DNA from: Zoogloeaceae bacterium
GTDB lineage: Bacteria > Pseudomonadota > Gammaproteobacteria > Burkholderiales > Rhodocyclaceae
Length of the DNA stretch: 16,163 nt
NCBI GenBank assembly: GCA_031267345.1
Contig: JAIRZG010000090.1
Coordinates: 1-16,163, forward strand
Reading direction: 5' to 3'
Shown here: one piece after another, positions 1 through 6,807 of the stretch
Numbering within the stretch: position 1 is the first letter of the stretch
Layout: each line of letters opens with the position of its first letter
The notes under the pieces: generated by a model
What the model was told of the DNA's origin: nothing
Database searches by the model: none
The model's input: the letters and a program-made list of their open reading frames with translations, nothing else
Program-made: the position numbers and the translations under genes

Positions 1-85
1 GCGCAGTTAAAGCGGCAACCCGTTCCTTGAACCCGGCGCGCAAGGTCTGCGCCAGCGTTTTACCATCGATAATCTGAGCGGTCAT
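1..85 (-). CDS. folD: FolD, bifunctional methylenetetrahydrofolate dehydrogenase/cyclohydrolase (N-terminal fragment)
   Basis: Only the first 28 codons are in the window; the gene runs off the left edge. The minus-strand translation begins MTAQIIDGKTLAQTLRAGFK, which matches the usual FolD opening (a short lead, then IIDGK.iA..lR). FolD is cytosolic and interconverts 5,10-methylene-, methenyl- and formyl-tetrahydrofolate, supplying one-carbon units for purines and fMet-tRNA. The start is uncertain: two in-frame ATGs lie two codons apart (85 and 91), and neither has a clear Shine-Dalgarno sequence. I chose 85 because it gives the length normal for the family. The catalytic residues lie beyond the edge, so the call rests on the N-terminal motif alone. 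It is transcribed away from the next gene. Confidence 0.8.
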   Translation of the reverse strand, partial: MTAQIIDGKTLAQTLRAGFKERVAALTA

Positions 86-340
86 GGTCATGCAAAACCA
101 CGAATGAAAGGTGGAGATTCTAACAGAACCAGAACCGCCAAACCATTGTCGTTTGTCACAACAGGTTTTCCGCGTCCTGTTCAGAGGCGGGGCCGCAGCA
201 CGGCTTGCGTGTGCCGAAAGCCGGCGCGCCCGGCAAAACCCCTGCTCCCTGAACCCCGTAACCTGTTGAAACATTTATCTACAACGGTTGCGGTTTTGTC
301 CGCATAGACTGTGCCCGTTTTTTTGTGAGGAGTCATCATC

Positions 341-1666
341 ATGTTGCAGCGTCTCAAATTCTGGCTTGTCGCGCCCAGTCTCACGTTGCTGACGCTCTGG
401 GGGTTTTCTGTCCTGCCGGAATTGCTCGACAAAACGCCCGGTTTCTGGGAATGGCGGCGAACGCTGGTGGTGGTGAGCGGCATTTTCGCCTTTGCCTGGA
501 TGAGCGGCGCCATGCTGCTTTCCCTGCGGCTGCCCTGGCTGGAATCCCGTCTGGGCGGACTGGACAAGCTCTACCGTCTGCATAAATGGCTGGGCATTGG
601 CGCGGGAATTCTGGTGTTCGCGCACTGGATGATGGAACTGTTGCCGAAAAGCATGGCGCGTTCCGGCTGGCTGGCAATGCCGGTACGGCGCGGCGGCGGC
701 GACAAAAGCGTCTGGATGGAACTCGCGCAAGGCACGGGCGAATGGATCGCCTATTTGATGCTGGCGCTGGTCATCCTTGCCCTGATCAAACGCTTTGCCT
801 ACGGACGTTTTCGCTTCACGCACAAGCTCATGAGCCTCATTTTTCTGGTCGGCGTCTATCACGGCCTGATGCTGCTGCCGCGTGAATTGTGGGCGCAGCC
901 CGTCGGCTGGATGGTCGCCCTGTTTGCCTTGGTTGGCGGCGCGGCGGCGATCTACGCGCTTGCCGGACGCATTGGACGACAACAACGCTATCCGGCGACG
1001 GTCGACAACTGGCGGCAGACGGAAAACGGCGTACTGGCAATTGAATGCCACACAGCAGCGGTCTGGCCGGGACACCAGGCCGGACAATTCCTGCTGGCGA
1101 CTTTTGACCCACAGGAAGGCGCGCATCCTTTTACCATCGCGACCGACTGGAACGGCGCGGCAAAAAGCCTGACCCTGGCGGTCAAGCCGCTGGGCGATTA
1201 CACCCGCGCGCTGGCGGATGCGCTGACGACAGGCCAGAACATCTGGCTCGAAGGCCCTTACGGCGCGTTCACCTTCGACGCGGACAAGGCGGCGGATACA
1301 GCAGCGCCGCAAATCTGGGTTGCGGGCGGCATCGGCGTCACACCCTTCCTCGCACGTCTGGAGGCATTGGCGAAGAACAGTGAGGGCGCGGAAAAAAACA
1401 TCGACTTTTTCTACAGCATTCCGGACGCCAGTCATTGTCCGGCGCAACTCGAAAGCCTCTGTCGGGCGGCGGGGGTGCGGTTGCATCGCCGCCATACGCA
1501 AAGCGAAGGTCAGCAACCCATGCGCGCCATCAGCGAATGCCTGCGAGATAACGCCAGCGTCTGGTTCTGCGGCCCGGTCGGCTGGGGCAAGGCGCTGGGC
1601 AAAACCCTGCAAGCCGCCGGACTGGATACGCGCCGCTACCACCGCGAACTGTTCGAGTTCCGCTGA
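341..1666 (+). CDS. Ferric-reductase-like membrane flavocytochrome (FAD/NAD(P)-binding oxidoreductase)
   Basis: A 441-residue protein with an N-terminal multi-pass membrane domain and a C-terminal ferredoxin-reductase-type domain. Hydrophobic segments fall at about 9-28, 41-63, 83-100, 135-150, 163-180 and 188-209. Histidines 81/95 and 161/174 form two pairs spaced 14 and 13 apart, the usual bis-heme ligation of ferric reductase and NADPH-oxidase-like proteins. The soluble part has HPFTIA (262-267, FAD binding), GPYGAF (305-310), AGGIGVTPF (328-336, pyridine-nucleotide binding) and FCGP (409-412). It probably passes electrons from cytosolic NAD(P)H through FAD and heme to a periplasmic or extracellular acceptor; ferric iron is one possibility, but the substrate cannot be read here. 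GGAG at 329-332 lies 8 bases before the ATG. It stands alone, converging on flgG, with no metal-uptake gene beside it. Confidence 0.85.
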   Translation: MLQRLKFWLVAPSLTLLTLWGFSVLPELLDKTPGFWEWRRTLVVVSGIFAFAWMSGAMLLSLRLPWLESRLGGLDKLYRLHKWLGIGAGILVFAHWMMELLPKSMARSGWLAMPVRRGGGDKSVWMELAQGTGEWIAYLMLALVILALIKRFAYGRFRFTHKLMSLIFLVGVYHGLMLLPRELWAQPVGWMVALFALVGGAAAIYALAGRIGRQQRYPATVDNWRQTENGVLAIECHTAAVWPGHQAGQFLLATFDPQEGAHPFTIATDWNGAAKSLTLAVKPLGDYTRALADALTTGQNIWLEGPYGAFTFDADKAADTAAPQIWVAGGIGVTPFLARLEALAKNSEGAEKNIDFFYSIPDASHCPAQLESLCRAAGVRLHRRHTQSEGQQPMRAISECLRDNASVWFCGPVGWGKALGKTLQAAGLDTRRYHRELFEFR

Positions 1667-1690
1667 CGACATCCTGAACAAACCCAAATT

Positions 1691-1772
1691 CGTCATTCCC
1701 TGACAAGTGGAAACCCAGCTTTTCAACGCCCCATTGGCCCTCTCCCCGGTCGTCCTCAAAGCGGGAATGACG
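1691..1772. repeat. Spread-apart inverted repeat, REP/dRS3-like remnant
   Basis: CGTCATTCCC at 1691-1700 is exactly repeated in inverse as GGGAATGACG at 1763-1772, with 62 bases between. The arms match the CGTCATTCCCGC...GCGGGAATGACG palindromes scattered through many betaproteobacterial genomes, but here they are far apart with unrelated sequence inside. This suggests a decayed or expanded copy. It lies between the convergent ends of the ferric-reductase-like gene and flgG. Confidence 0.5.
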
Positions 1773-1809
1773 GCTATCCAGAATTTATCCTCATGCCCGC
1801 GCAACGGCG

Positions 1810-1855
1810 CGGCGGATCACGGTTCCGCCGGAAACGCCTCCGCGCCGAAGGCGCG
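1810..1855 (-). terminator. Two adjacent GC hairpins after flgG (possible terminator or mRNA end stabiliser)
   Basis: CGGCGGA (1810-1816) pairs with TCCGCCG (1824-1830) around a 7-base loop, and CGCGCC (1841-1846) pairs with GGCGCG (1850-1855) around GAA. Both lie within 65 bases after the flgG stop on the minus strand. Neither is followed by a T-run, so this is not a canonical intrinsic terminator. It could be a pause, a 3'-end stabiliser or a barrier between the convergent genes. Confidence 0.3.
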
Positions 1856-1872
1856 CATCGCCGCCCGCAAGG
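1850..1872 (+). repeat. Short dispersed repeat, copy 1
   Basis: The 23 bases at 1850-1872, starting GGCGCGCATCGCCG, match 15658-15680 at 21 positions; only bases 15-16 of the unit differ (CC here, TT there). The copies are almost 14 kb apart in the same orientation. One sits just after flgG and the other just before the tRNA promoter. The function is unknown. It overlaps the right arm of the second hairpin after flgG. Confidence 0.5.
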
Positions 1873-1874
1873 GC

Positions 1875-2657
1875 TTACATTTGGGTCAGTCGGGCCAGCA
1901 TTTGGTCGGAGGTGGAGACGACCTTGGAGTTGAGTTCGTAGGCGCGTTGGGCTTCGATCATGCTGACCAGTTCTTCGGCGACGTCGACGTTGGAGCTTTC
2001 GATGTAGTTTTGTTCCAGCGTGCCCGCGCCGTTTTGACCGGGGGTGTTGGGGGTGGGCGCGCCGGAAGAGCCGGTTTCCAGAAAGAAGTTGCTGCCCATG
2101 GACAGGAGGCCGCCGGGGTTGATGAAGGTGGCGAGTTGAATCGCGCCGATTTGCACCGGCTGCACGTTGCCCGCCTGGGTGACGGTGACGACGCCATCCT
2201 TGCCGATGCTTAGCGCCAGCGCGTTTTCCGGGATATTGATGTTCGGTTGTAGCGGATAGCCGTCGGCGGTGACGATATTGCCCTGATTGTCCTTCTGGAA
2301 AGAACCGTTGCGGGTGTAGGCGGTAGTGCCGTCGGGCAGCAGGATTTGCAGGAAGCCGTGCCCGTTGATGGCGACATCGAGTGAATTCTGGGTGAATTGC
2401 GGGTTGCCCTGGGTGAAGATGCGGGCGGTGGAGACCGGTTGTACGCCCGTGCCCAGTTGCAGGCCGTTGGAAATCTGCGTCTGCTGCGTCGATTGCGCAC
2501 CGGGCTGACGGATGACCTGATAGAGCAGGTCTTCAAAGACGGCGCGGGATTTCTTGAAGCCGCCGGTGCTGACATTGGCGAGATTGTTGGCGATGACGTC
2601 GATGTTGGTCTGTTGGGCGTCAAGGCCGGTACGGGCGATCCAGAGTGAGCGAATCAT
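1875..2657 (-). CDS. flgG: FlgG, flagellar distal rod protein
   Basis: This 260-residue protein has the usual FlgG length. The distal rod is a tube of FlgG subunits that crosses the periplasm and outer membrane and joins the proximal rod to the hook; subunits leave through the flagellar type III export gate. The N-terminal flagellar rod motif (ANNLANVSTGGFKKSR, about 23-38) and the C-terminal coiled segment (NVDVAEELVSMIEAQRAYEL, about 224-243) are intact. In the middle are INGHGFLQI and the YTRNGSF hook/basal-body fold. MIRSLWIARTGL is the standard FlgG start, and an AAGGAA-type ribosome binding site lies about 9 bases upstream. It is the last gene of the flgBCDEFG unit, with 27 bases to flgF. 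No flgH, flgI or flgJ follows; the next gene is unrelated and converges. Confidence 0.97.
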   Translation of the reverse strand: MIRSLWIARTGLDAQQTNIDVIANNLANVSTGGFKKSRAVFEDLLYQVIRQPGAQSTQQTQISNGLQLGTGVQPVSTARIFTQGNPQFTQNSLDVAINGHGFLQILLPDGTTAYTRNGSFQKDNQGNIVTADGYPLQPNINIPENALALSIGKDGVVTVTQAGNVQPVQIGAIQLATFINPGGLLSMGSNFFLETGSSGAPTPNTPGQNGAGTLEQNYIESSNVDVAEELVSMIEAQRAYELNSKVVSTSDQMLARLTQM

Positions 2658-2684
2658 GATGTTTTTCCTTTTTTATGCGCGGTG

Positions 2685-3428
2685 TTAGCTGGTGATGCTC
2701 AAGAGTTTGTCGGCGGCTTGCGCGTTGCGGTCAGCGCTTTGCAGGAGTTTGATCTGCATTTCAAACTGGCGCGAAAGACTGATGAGTTGCACCATCGTTT
2801 CCGCCGCGTTTACGTTGCTGCCTTCGAGATTGCCGGAGGCGACACGCACCGTTTCGTCCATCGGCGGGAGGCCGCCGTCCTTCAAACGGAACAGGCCGTC
2901 GTTGCCGCGCGCAAGGTCGGTCTCCGGCGGATTGACGAGTTTCAAGCGTCCGACTACATTGACCACGTTGGGATTGCCGAAGGCGGGGATGACGGAAACT
3001 GTGCCGTCGCTGCCGATGGCGATGTGGTTGTCGGGCGGGATGGTGATGGGACCGCCGTCGCCTTGCAGAATGTAGCCGCTTTTGGTCTGTAGTACGCCGT
3101 TTACATTGATTTCCAGCGCTCCGGCGCGGGTGTAGGCTTCTTCGCCGCTTCTGTCCTGTATCGCCAGCCAGCCGGGGCCGTCGATGGCGATGTCGAGCGG
3201 GTTGTCGGTACGCAGGATCGGGCCTTCGTCGAAGATGTCCTGTATGGAAGCATCGACCACAAAGGCGCGGCTGGGCAGGGCTTCGGAAAGCACCGGCACG
3301 GCCTCGAAACGGTGCATCTGCGCCTTGAAACCGATGGTGCTGACATTGGCGAGATTGTTGGCGACTCCCGCCTGCTGCATGAACACATGCTTGGCGCCGG
3401 TCATGGCGGTGTAGATCAGGCGATCCAT
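2685..3428 (-). CDS. flgF: FlgF, flagellar proximal rod protein
   Basis: FlgF forms part of the proximal rod with FlgB, FlgC and FliE. The chosen start gives 247 residues beginning MDRLIYTAMTGAKH, the typical FlgF opening. An upstream in-frame ATG at 3443 would add five residues, but AGGAG at 3435-3439 lies 6 bases before the 3428 ATG and falls inside the longer version, so 3428 is preferred. The rod motif (NNLANVSTIGFKAQ, about 24-37) and the C-terminal helix (NAAETMVQLISLSRQFEMQI) are present, with IDGPGWLAI and YTRAGAL in the central fold. It is paralogous to flgG next door, but its start and C-terminus separate the two. The 103-base gap to flgE is the longest inside the operon and carries a hairpin. 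Confidence 0.96.
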   Translation of the reverse strand: MDRLIYTAMTGAKHVFMQQAGVANNLANVSTIGFKAQMHRFEAVPVLSEALPSRAFVVDASIQDIFDEGPILRTDNPLDIAIDGPGWLAIQDRSGEEAYTRAGALEINVNGVLQTKSGYILQGDGGPITIPPDNHIAIGSDGTVSVIPAFGNPNVVNVVGRLKLVNPPETDLARGNDGLFRLKDGGLPPMDETVRVASGNLEGSNVNAAETMVQLISLSRQFEMQIKLLQSADRNAQAADKLLSITS

Positions 3429-3434
3429 GCGCGA

Positions 3435-3439
3435 CTCCT
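3435..3439 (-). promoter_or_regulatory. Ribosome binding site deciding the flgF start
   Basis: The minus strand reads AGGAG here, 6 bases before the ATG at 3428. This spacing favours 3428 over the in-frame ATG at 3443, which would have this sequence inside its coding region. Confidence 0.7.
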
Positions 3440-3454
3440 GCATTCATGTTCCCT

Positions 3455-3472
3455 CTTCCCTTGAAGGGGAAG
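3455..3472. repeat. Intercistronic hairpin between flgE and flgF
   Basis: CTTCCCTT (3455-3462) pairs with AGGGGAAG (3465-3472) with one G-T wobble around a two-base turn. It lies in the 103-base gap between flgE and flgF and has no T-run. It may protect the upstream mRNA, tune read-through to flgF and flgG, or simply be a palindromic repeat remnant. Confidence 0.4.
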
Positions 3473-3531
3473 GGAGGAGAATGCTTGCGGGGACGGAAGG
3501 AATCTTGAGCGCATGTACCGGCCTTTATCGA

Positions 3532-4920
3532 TCAACGCAGGTTCACCAGCGTTTGCAGGATTTGATCCTGGGTGCGGATGGTCTGGGCGTTGGCCTGGTA
3601 GTTTCTCTGCATGACGATCATGTTCACCAGTTCCTGCGTCAAGTCGGTATTGGAATCCTCGACCGAGCCGGACTGGATGATGCCGCGCGTACCGCCGCCG
3701 GGGATGCCGATGGTGGCCTGACCGGAGGTGTAGGTCTCGATCCACATGTTGCTGCCGGTGCTTTGCAGACCGTTCGGATTGGCGAATTCAGCGAGGATGA
3801 CCTGTCCCATCATCTTGTTCTGACCGTTGCTGTAGCTCGCCATCACATAGCCTTCCTGCGAAACGGAAAGATTGGTCATCGATCCGGCGATGTAGCCATC
3901 CTGCTTGACGGCATCGACATTGTTCGGCATCCCGAATTGCGTGGTTTCGCTCAGGTCGAGGTAGAAAGCGGCTCCCCCCGGCGTCGTATCCTTGAACCAG
4001 TTGTATGCGCCCGTAGCGGGCGCTACCGGCGTGTCGGCGGTCAAATCCCAAATCGTGCCGTCCTGCATGATGGTGGCGGACATGTCCAGTTCAAAGCGGG
4101 CATTGGTGGTGCTCAGGGTGCCATCCGCGTTGAAGACCAGGGTATTGGGCGTGTTGGAAACCAGATATTTGTTGTCGACGACGGTATACACATCCCAGGT
4201 GCGCGCCGCTACGCCGGAGTCGCCCTGACGCACGTAATAATTGGTCAGGGTGTGCATGGTTCCGGCCTGATCGTAGATCGCCGCCGGACTGGAATAGTTG
4301 AACATGCTCGTCTGAAAGGTGTTATTCCAGGCCCAGGGGGTAAGGGATTCCCAGTCCGGGTCCGTTACGCTTACCGCGCGTTGATCGCGCGCGTCCAGAT
4401 TCACGCCCATCGCCAACCCGCCCTTGGTCTGGTCGACCAGCGTAGACCAGCCGGTCTGCTGGGGCGGAATCGCGCCGGTTCCGACGGTGAGCGGCACGAT
4501 GGAAGCCGTATCGATGGTCGTGCCGTCGGGCGAGTTGTAGCCGGTCAAAAAGCAGCCATTGGAATTGACGATATAGCCATCCTTGTCCAGATGGAATTGC
4601 CCGTTGCGGCTGTAATAGGGCGTCAGGTCGCCGGGGCTTTTCTGGAAGCGGAAAAAGCCGTTGCCATTGATCATCATGTCCATGCCGTTGCTGGTGATGG
4701 TCGCGTTGCCTTGGGTAAATTGCTGCTGTACCGCCATCAGACTGACGCCAATGCCGATCTGCGAATTCGCCGCGCCATTCAGCGCCCCGGCATAGACATC
4801 GGCAAAATGCGCCGACGAGGCTTTGAAGCCGACCGTACTGGCGTTGGCGATATTGTGGCTGACCACGTCCAGCCCCTTGGAATAGACGTTCAGCCCACTC
4901 AAACCTTGTTGGAATGCCAT
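3532..4920 (-). CDS. flgE: FlgE, flagellar hook protein
   Basis: This 462-residue protein polymerises outside the cell under the FlgD cap to make the universal-joint hook. It is exported by the flagellar type III apparatus. The N-terminal MAFQQGLSGLNVYSKGLDVV and the NIANASTVGFKAS motif (about 27-39) are diagnostic. INGNGFFRF and YYSRNGQF (about 88-110) belong to the D0/D1 hook fold. The C-terminal helix DLTQELVNMIVMQRNYQANA ends in the usual QTLVNLR. The region at about 150-340 is the variable, surface-exposed part. It is somewhat longer than the roughly 400-residue enterobacterial protein, as is common in betaproteobacteria. GGAG lies 6 bases before the ATG on the minus strand. It is 24 bases after flgD. 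Confidence 0.97.
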   Translation of the reverse strand: MAFQQGLSGLNVYSKGLDVVSHNIANASTVGFKASSAHFADVYAGALNGAANSQIGIGVSLMAVQQQFTQGNATITSNGMDMMINGNGFFRFQKSPGDLTPYYSRNGQFHLDKDGYIVNSNGCFLTGYNSPDGTTIDTASIVPLTVGTGAIPPQQTGWSTLVDQTKGGLAMGVNLDARDQRAVSVTDPDWESLTPWAWNNTFQTSMFNYSSPAAIYDQAGTMHTLTNYYVRQGDSGVAARTWDVYTVVDNKYLVSNTPNTLVFNADGTLSTTNARFELDMSATIMQDGTIWDLTADTPVAPATGAYNWFKDTTPGGAAFYLDLSETTQFGMPNNVDAVKQDGYIAGSMTNLSVSQEGYVMASYSNGQNKMMGQVILAEFANPNGLQSTGSNMWIETYTSGQATIGIPGGGTRGIIQSGSVEDSNTDLTQELVNMIVMQRNYQANAQTIRTQDQILQTLVNLR

Positions 4921-4944
4921 GATGTTCTCCTGATGAATCTGTTT

Positions 4945-5619
4945 TCAAAATACCTGTTTGACGTTATCCAGCGTGACATTGCCGACGCCAGCGACTTCAA
5001 TGACAAAGCCGTTGTTGCCGCGTATCAATGCAGAGACCGTGCCAACCTGCATGGCGTTCGCGCCAACCGACTCCCCGTTCAGGGAAGCGAGGACGGAAAA
5101 ACGATAAACGCCGGGCGTCGCGGTATCACCGTTGTTGTCCGTGCCATCCCAGTAAAAGGCTTGCGAACCGGCATTCAATTGCCCCAGATTTTGCCGCGCA
5201 ATCTCTACGCCATTGGCATCCATGATGAGGATTTCCACCTTGTCCGCCGCCGTCTGCAAATCCAGTCCGAACAGGCTGCCCTCTTCCGTCAATGCCAGTT
5301 GATCGCCGGGGACGAGGACATTTTTGCCGATCAGGTTTGCCGCTTGCAGGGAAAGCGCCTCGCCATAGCTGCCGAGCAGGACGTTCATGGTGGCGTTCAG
5401 TTGCTCCAGACCGGAAACCATGTTCATCTGCGCCAGTTGCGACGTCATTTCCGCGTTTTCCATCGGATTCAGCGGATCCTGATTGCGCAACTGCGCCAGA
5501 AAGAGGGTCATGAAACGCTCGCTCATTTCCTCCGCCGCGCTCGCCGCCTTGGCCGCCGCCGCGCCGTAACCCGACGAACTGGCATTGACCGCATCGATGA
5601 TGTCGTTATTGATGGTCAT
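4945..5619 (-). CDS. flgD: FlgD, hook assembly scaffold (hook cap)
   Basis: FlgD caps the growing hook so that exported FlgE subunits can fold and insert; it is discarded when the hook is finished. The 224-residue protein has the conserved N-terminal block FMTLFLAQLRNQDPLNPMEN (about 36-55) followed by MTSQLAQMNMVSGLEQLN. The C-terminal domain carries FYWDGTDNNGDTATPGVYRF (about 155-174), the typical FlgD Ig/FNIII-like region with a D-G-T-D-N-G turn. The first 30 residues are alanine- and serine-rich and low in complexity, as expected for an export signal. A GGGAG site lies 8 bases before the ATG. It is 16 bases after flgC. Confidence 0.96.
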   Translation of the reverse strand: MTINNDIIDAVNASSSGYGAAAAKAASAAEEMSERFMTLFLAQLRNQDPLNPMENAEMTSQLAQMNMVSGLEQLNATMNVLLGSYGEALSLQAANLIGKNVLVPGDQLALTEEGSLFGLDLQTAADKVEILIMDANGVEIARQNLGQLNAGSQAFYWDGTDNNGDTATPGVYRFSVLASLNGESVGANAMQVGTVSALIRGNNGFVIEVAGVGNVTLDNVKQVF

Positions 5620-5635
5620 TTTTCTACTCCCTCAA

Positions 5636-6049
5636 TCATTGGTTGCCGATTTGCAGGGTGCGTATGAGCATCTGCTTGGCGGTATTCATGACTTCGACAT
5701 TGGTTTGATAAGAGCGCGAAGCGGAAATCATGTTGACCATTTCTTCCACCGCGTCGACATTGGACATGGCGACATAACCGTTCGCGTCCGCCAGCGGATT
5801 GCCGGGGTCGTAGGTCATGCGCGGCGGCGCGGCGGATTCCACGATGCCCGTTACCCGCACCCCTTGCGACGCCTCGCCCGCGTTGCCCATCGGCGTTGCC
5901 TGAAACACCACTTCCTTGGCGCGATAAGGCTGACCATTGGCGGAAACCGCGCTGTCCACATTCGCCAGATTGGAAGCCACCGTGTTGAGCCGCAAGGACT
6001 GCGCCGACATGGCGCTGCTGGCGACCTGGAAAACATTGAAAAGACTCAT
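5636..6049 (-). CDS. flgC: FlgC, flagellar proximal rod protein
   Basis: FlgC is a proximal rod subunit assembled on the FliE/MS-ring base. The 137-residue length is typical. The N-terminus MSLFNVFQVASSAMSAQSLR and the motif TVASNLANVDSA (23-34) match the family, where the usual ANADT/ANVST position carries VDSA. Within the central part, YRAKEVVFQ corresponds to the common Y-R-x-K-x-V-x-F-x block. The C-terminal segment YQTNVEVMNTAKQMLIRTLQ is the standard FlgC ending. It starts 14 bases after the flgB stop, so translation is probably coupled. The ribosome binding site (AAGG, about 11 bases upstream) is weaker than those of its neighbours. Confidence 0.96.
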   Translation of the reverse strand: MSLFNVFQVASSAMSAQSLRLNTVASNLANVDSAVSANGQPYRAKEVVFQATPMGNAGEASQGVRVTGIVESAAPPRMTYDPGNPLADANGYVAMSNVDAVEEMVNMISASRSYQTNVEVMNTAKQMLIRTLQIGNQ

Positions 6050-6063
6050 GATGATTTTTCGCC

Positions 6064-6480
6064 TTAGCCTTGATTGCTGCTGATGGCGGTTCTCATGCCT
6101 TGCAGCTTGTGGGTCACGAACTGGGTCAACATCTGGTATTGCAGCGCGTTATCCGCAATTTGCGCGCGCTCCACATCCATATCCACCGTGTTGCCATCGA
6201 CCGCCGACTGGTGTTCCGTGCGATATTGCAGATTCACGCCTTCCGGCGCGCCAGACGCCAGCGGCAGATGCCCGCCATGCGTACGCGCCAGCGTCAAATG
6301 CCCGCCCGCCGCCTGCCGCCCCATCGCGTCGGCGAACGCCGCCTGGAAATCAAAATCACGCGCTTTGTAATACGGCGTATCCGCGTTGGCAATATTGGAA
6401 GCCAACACCTGCTGCCGATGCGCGCGCAAATCCAAAGCCTGCGAATAAACCGCCAGATAGCCCTTGATGTCGCCAATCAT
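6064..6480 (-). CDS. flgB: FlgB, flagellar proximal rod protein
   Basis: This is the first gene of the unit and makes the proximal rod subunit nearest the MS-ring. The chosen start gives 138 residues (MIGDIKGYLAVYSQALDLRA...), a normal FlgB length. The motif SNIANADTPYYKARDFDF (28-45) is diagnostic. The C-terminus has VDMDVERAQIADNALQYQML, the usual FlgB helix. The open frame extends upstream to 6546, but GGAGGA at 6490-6495 sits 9 bases before the 6480 ATG and a sigma-54 promoter overlaps the upper part of the longer frame, so the longer version is rejected. flgA and flgM, often upstream of flgB, are not here; the upstream neighbour is the divergent xseA. Confidence 0.95.
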   Translation of the reverse strand: MIGDIKGYLAVYSQALDLRAHRQQVLASNIANADTPYYKARDFDFQAAFADAMGRQAAGGHLTLARTHGGHLPLASGAPEGVNLQYRTEHQSAVDGNTVDMDVERAQIADNALQYQMLTQFVTHKLQGMRTAISSNQG

Positions 6481-6489
6481 GGCCTGCAT

Positions 6490-6495
6490 TCCTCC
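6490..6495 (-). promoter_or_regulatory. Ribosome binding site deciding the flgB start
   Basis: The minus strand reads GGAGGA here, 9 bases before the ATG at 6480. A nearer in-frame ATG at 6489 would directly abut the site with no spacer, so 6480 is the better start. Confidence 0.75.
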
Positions 6496-6534
6496 AAATC
6501 GCAGCGGCAAACCCGCCGCTGCCCGTCGAAGAAA

Positions 6535-6550
6535 AGCACTATCCATGCCA
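6535..6550 (-). promoter_or_regulatory. Sigma-54 (RpoN) promoter for the flgBCDEFG operon
   Basis: The minus strand reads TGGCATG-GATA-GTGCT, close to the RpoN consensus TGGCACG-N4-TTGCW. The invariant GG (6549-6548) and GC (6537-6536) are separated by exactly 10 bases. The predicted start of transcription is near 6524, leaving a leader of about 44 bases that contains the GGAGGA site. Flagellar rod and hook operons in many beta- and gammaproteobacteria are RpoN-dependent and need an enhancer-binding activator of the FleQ/FlrC type, so place and motif agree. The activator and its binding site cannot be identified here. Confidence 0.75.
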
Positions 6551-6555
6551 TGATC

Positions 6556-6583
6556 GGAGGACAGAGGACGGAGGACAGAGGAC
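6556..6583 (+). repeat. Four tandem 7-base units, consensus RGAGGAC (left block)
   Basis: GGAGGAC, AGAGGAC, GGAGGAC and AGAGGAC follow one another without gaps. The block begins 6 bases upstream of the sigma-54 promoter of flgB. The same heptamer occurs in inverse orientation at 6688-6715. Low-complexity GGACAGA/GGACGGA heptamers of this kind occur in intergenic DNA of many proteobacteria. Confidence 0.8.
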
Positions 6584-6687
6584 AGTAAAGCCAGCGACGG
6601 CTACGCCTTCGACAGGTGGACGGGCGGTTGGGCGCGTGGGAGAGAATTTCAATTCATGCGGCGCGTCCGCGCGCCGACAATACGACT

Positions 6688-6715
6688 ATCTTCCGTCTTC
6701 TGTCTTCTGTCCTCT
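6688..6715 (-). repeat. Four tandem 7-base units, inverse of the left block (right block)
   Basis: The plus strand reads ATCTTCC, GTCTTCT, GTCTTCT, GTCCTCT, which is the reverse complement of degenerate RGARGAC units. Together with 6556-6583 it makes a large imperfect inverted repeat with about 104 bases between the arms. Confidence 0.75.
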
Positions 6716-6784
6716 GACAACGGCAAAACTTGCCGGACGCGCGTCCTGTTCTTTCCTCTACGCGTAAACAGCGGCCTGGGACGC

Positions 6785-6807
6785 TTATGCACAAAAACTG
6801 TGGATAA
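6785..6807. promoter_or_regulatory. Pair of facing DnaA-box-like sites
   Basis: TTATGCACA at 6785-6793 (plus) fits the relaxed DnaA box TTWTNCACA. TTATCCACA on the minus strand at 6799-6807 is the perfect consensus box. They face each other five bases apart, forming an imperfect palindrome. A weaker TGTGGGTAT follows at about 6811. They lie about 200 bases before xseA. They could mark DnaA-dependent control or a DnaA-titrating site; no origin-type AT-rich repeat array or dnaA gene is seen. Confidence 0.45.

Noticed and set aside
275..1804. 509-codon minus-strand open frame
   Set aside because: It is the antisense shadow of the ferric-reductase-like gene, whose membrane segments and cofactor motifs are intact on the plus strand.
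3427..5667. 746-codon plus-strand open frame
   Set aside because: It runs opposite flgE and flgD, which are certain. The translation has shadow-like Arg/Gly/Val-rich composition and no family.
6481..6546. N-terminal extension of FlgB starting MDSAFLRRAAAG
   Set aside because: It overlaps the sigma-54 promoter and lies upstream of the GGAGGA site serving ATG 6480, and FlgB from 6480 already has the family length.
6556..6715. CRISPR array
   Set aside because: Units are only 7 bases, contiguous without spacers and in two orientations; no cas gene is present.
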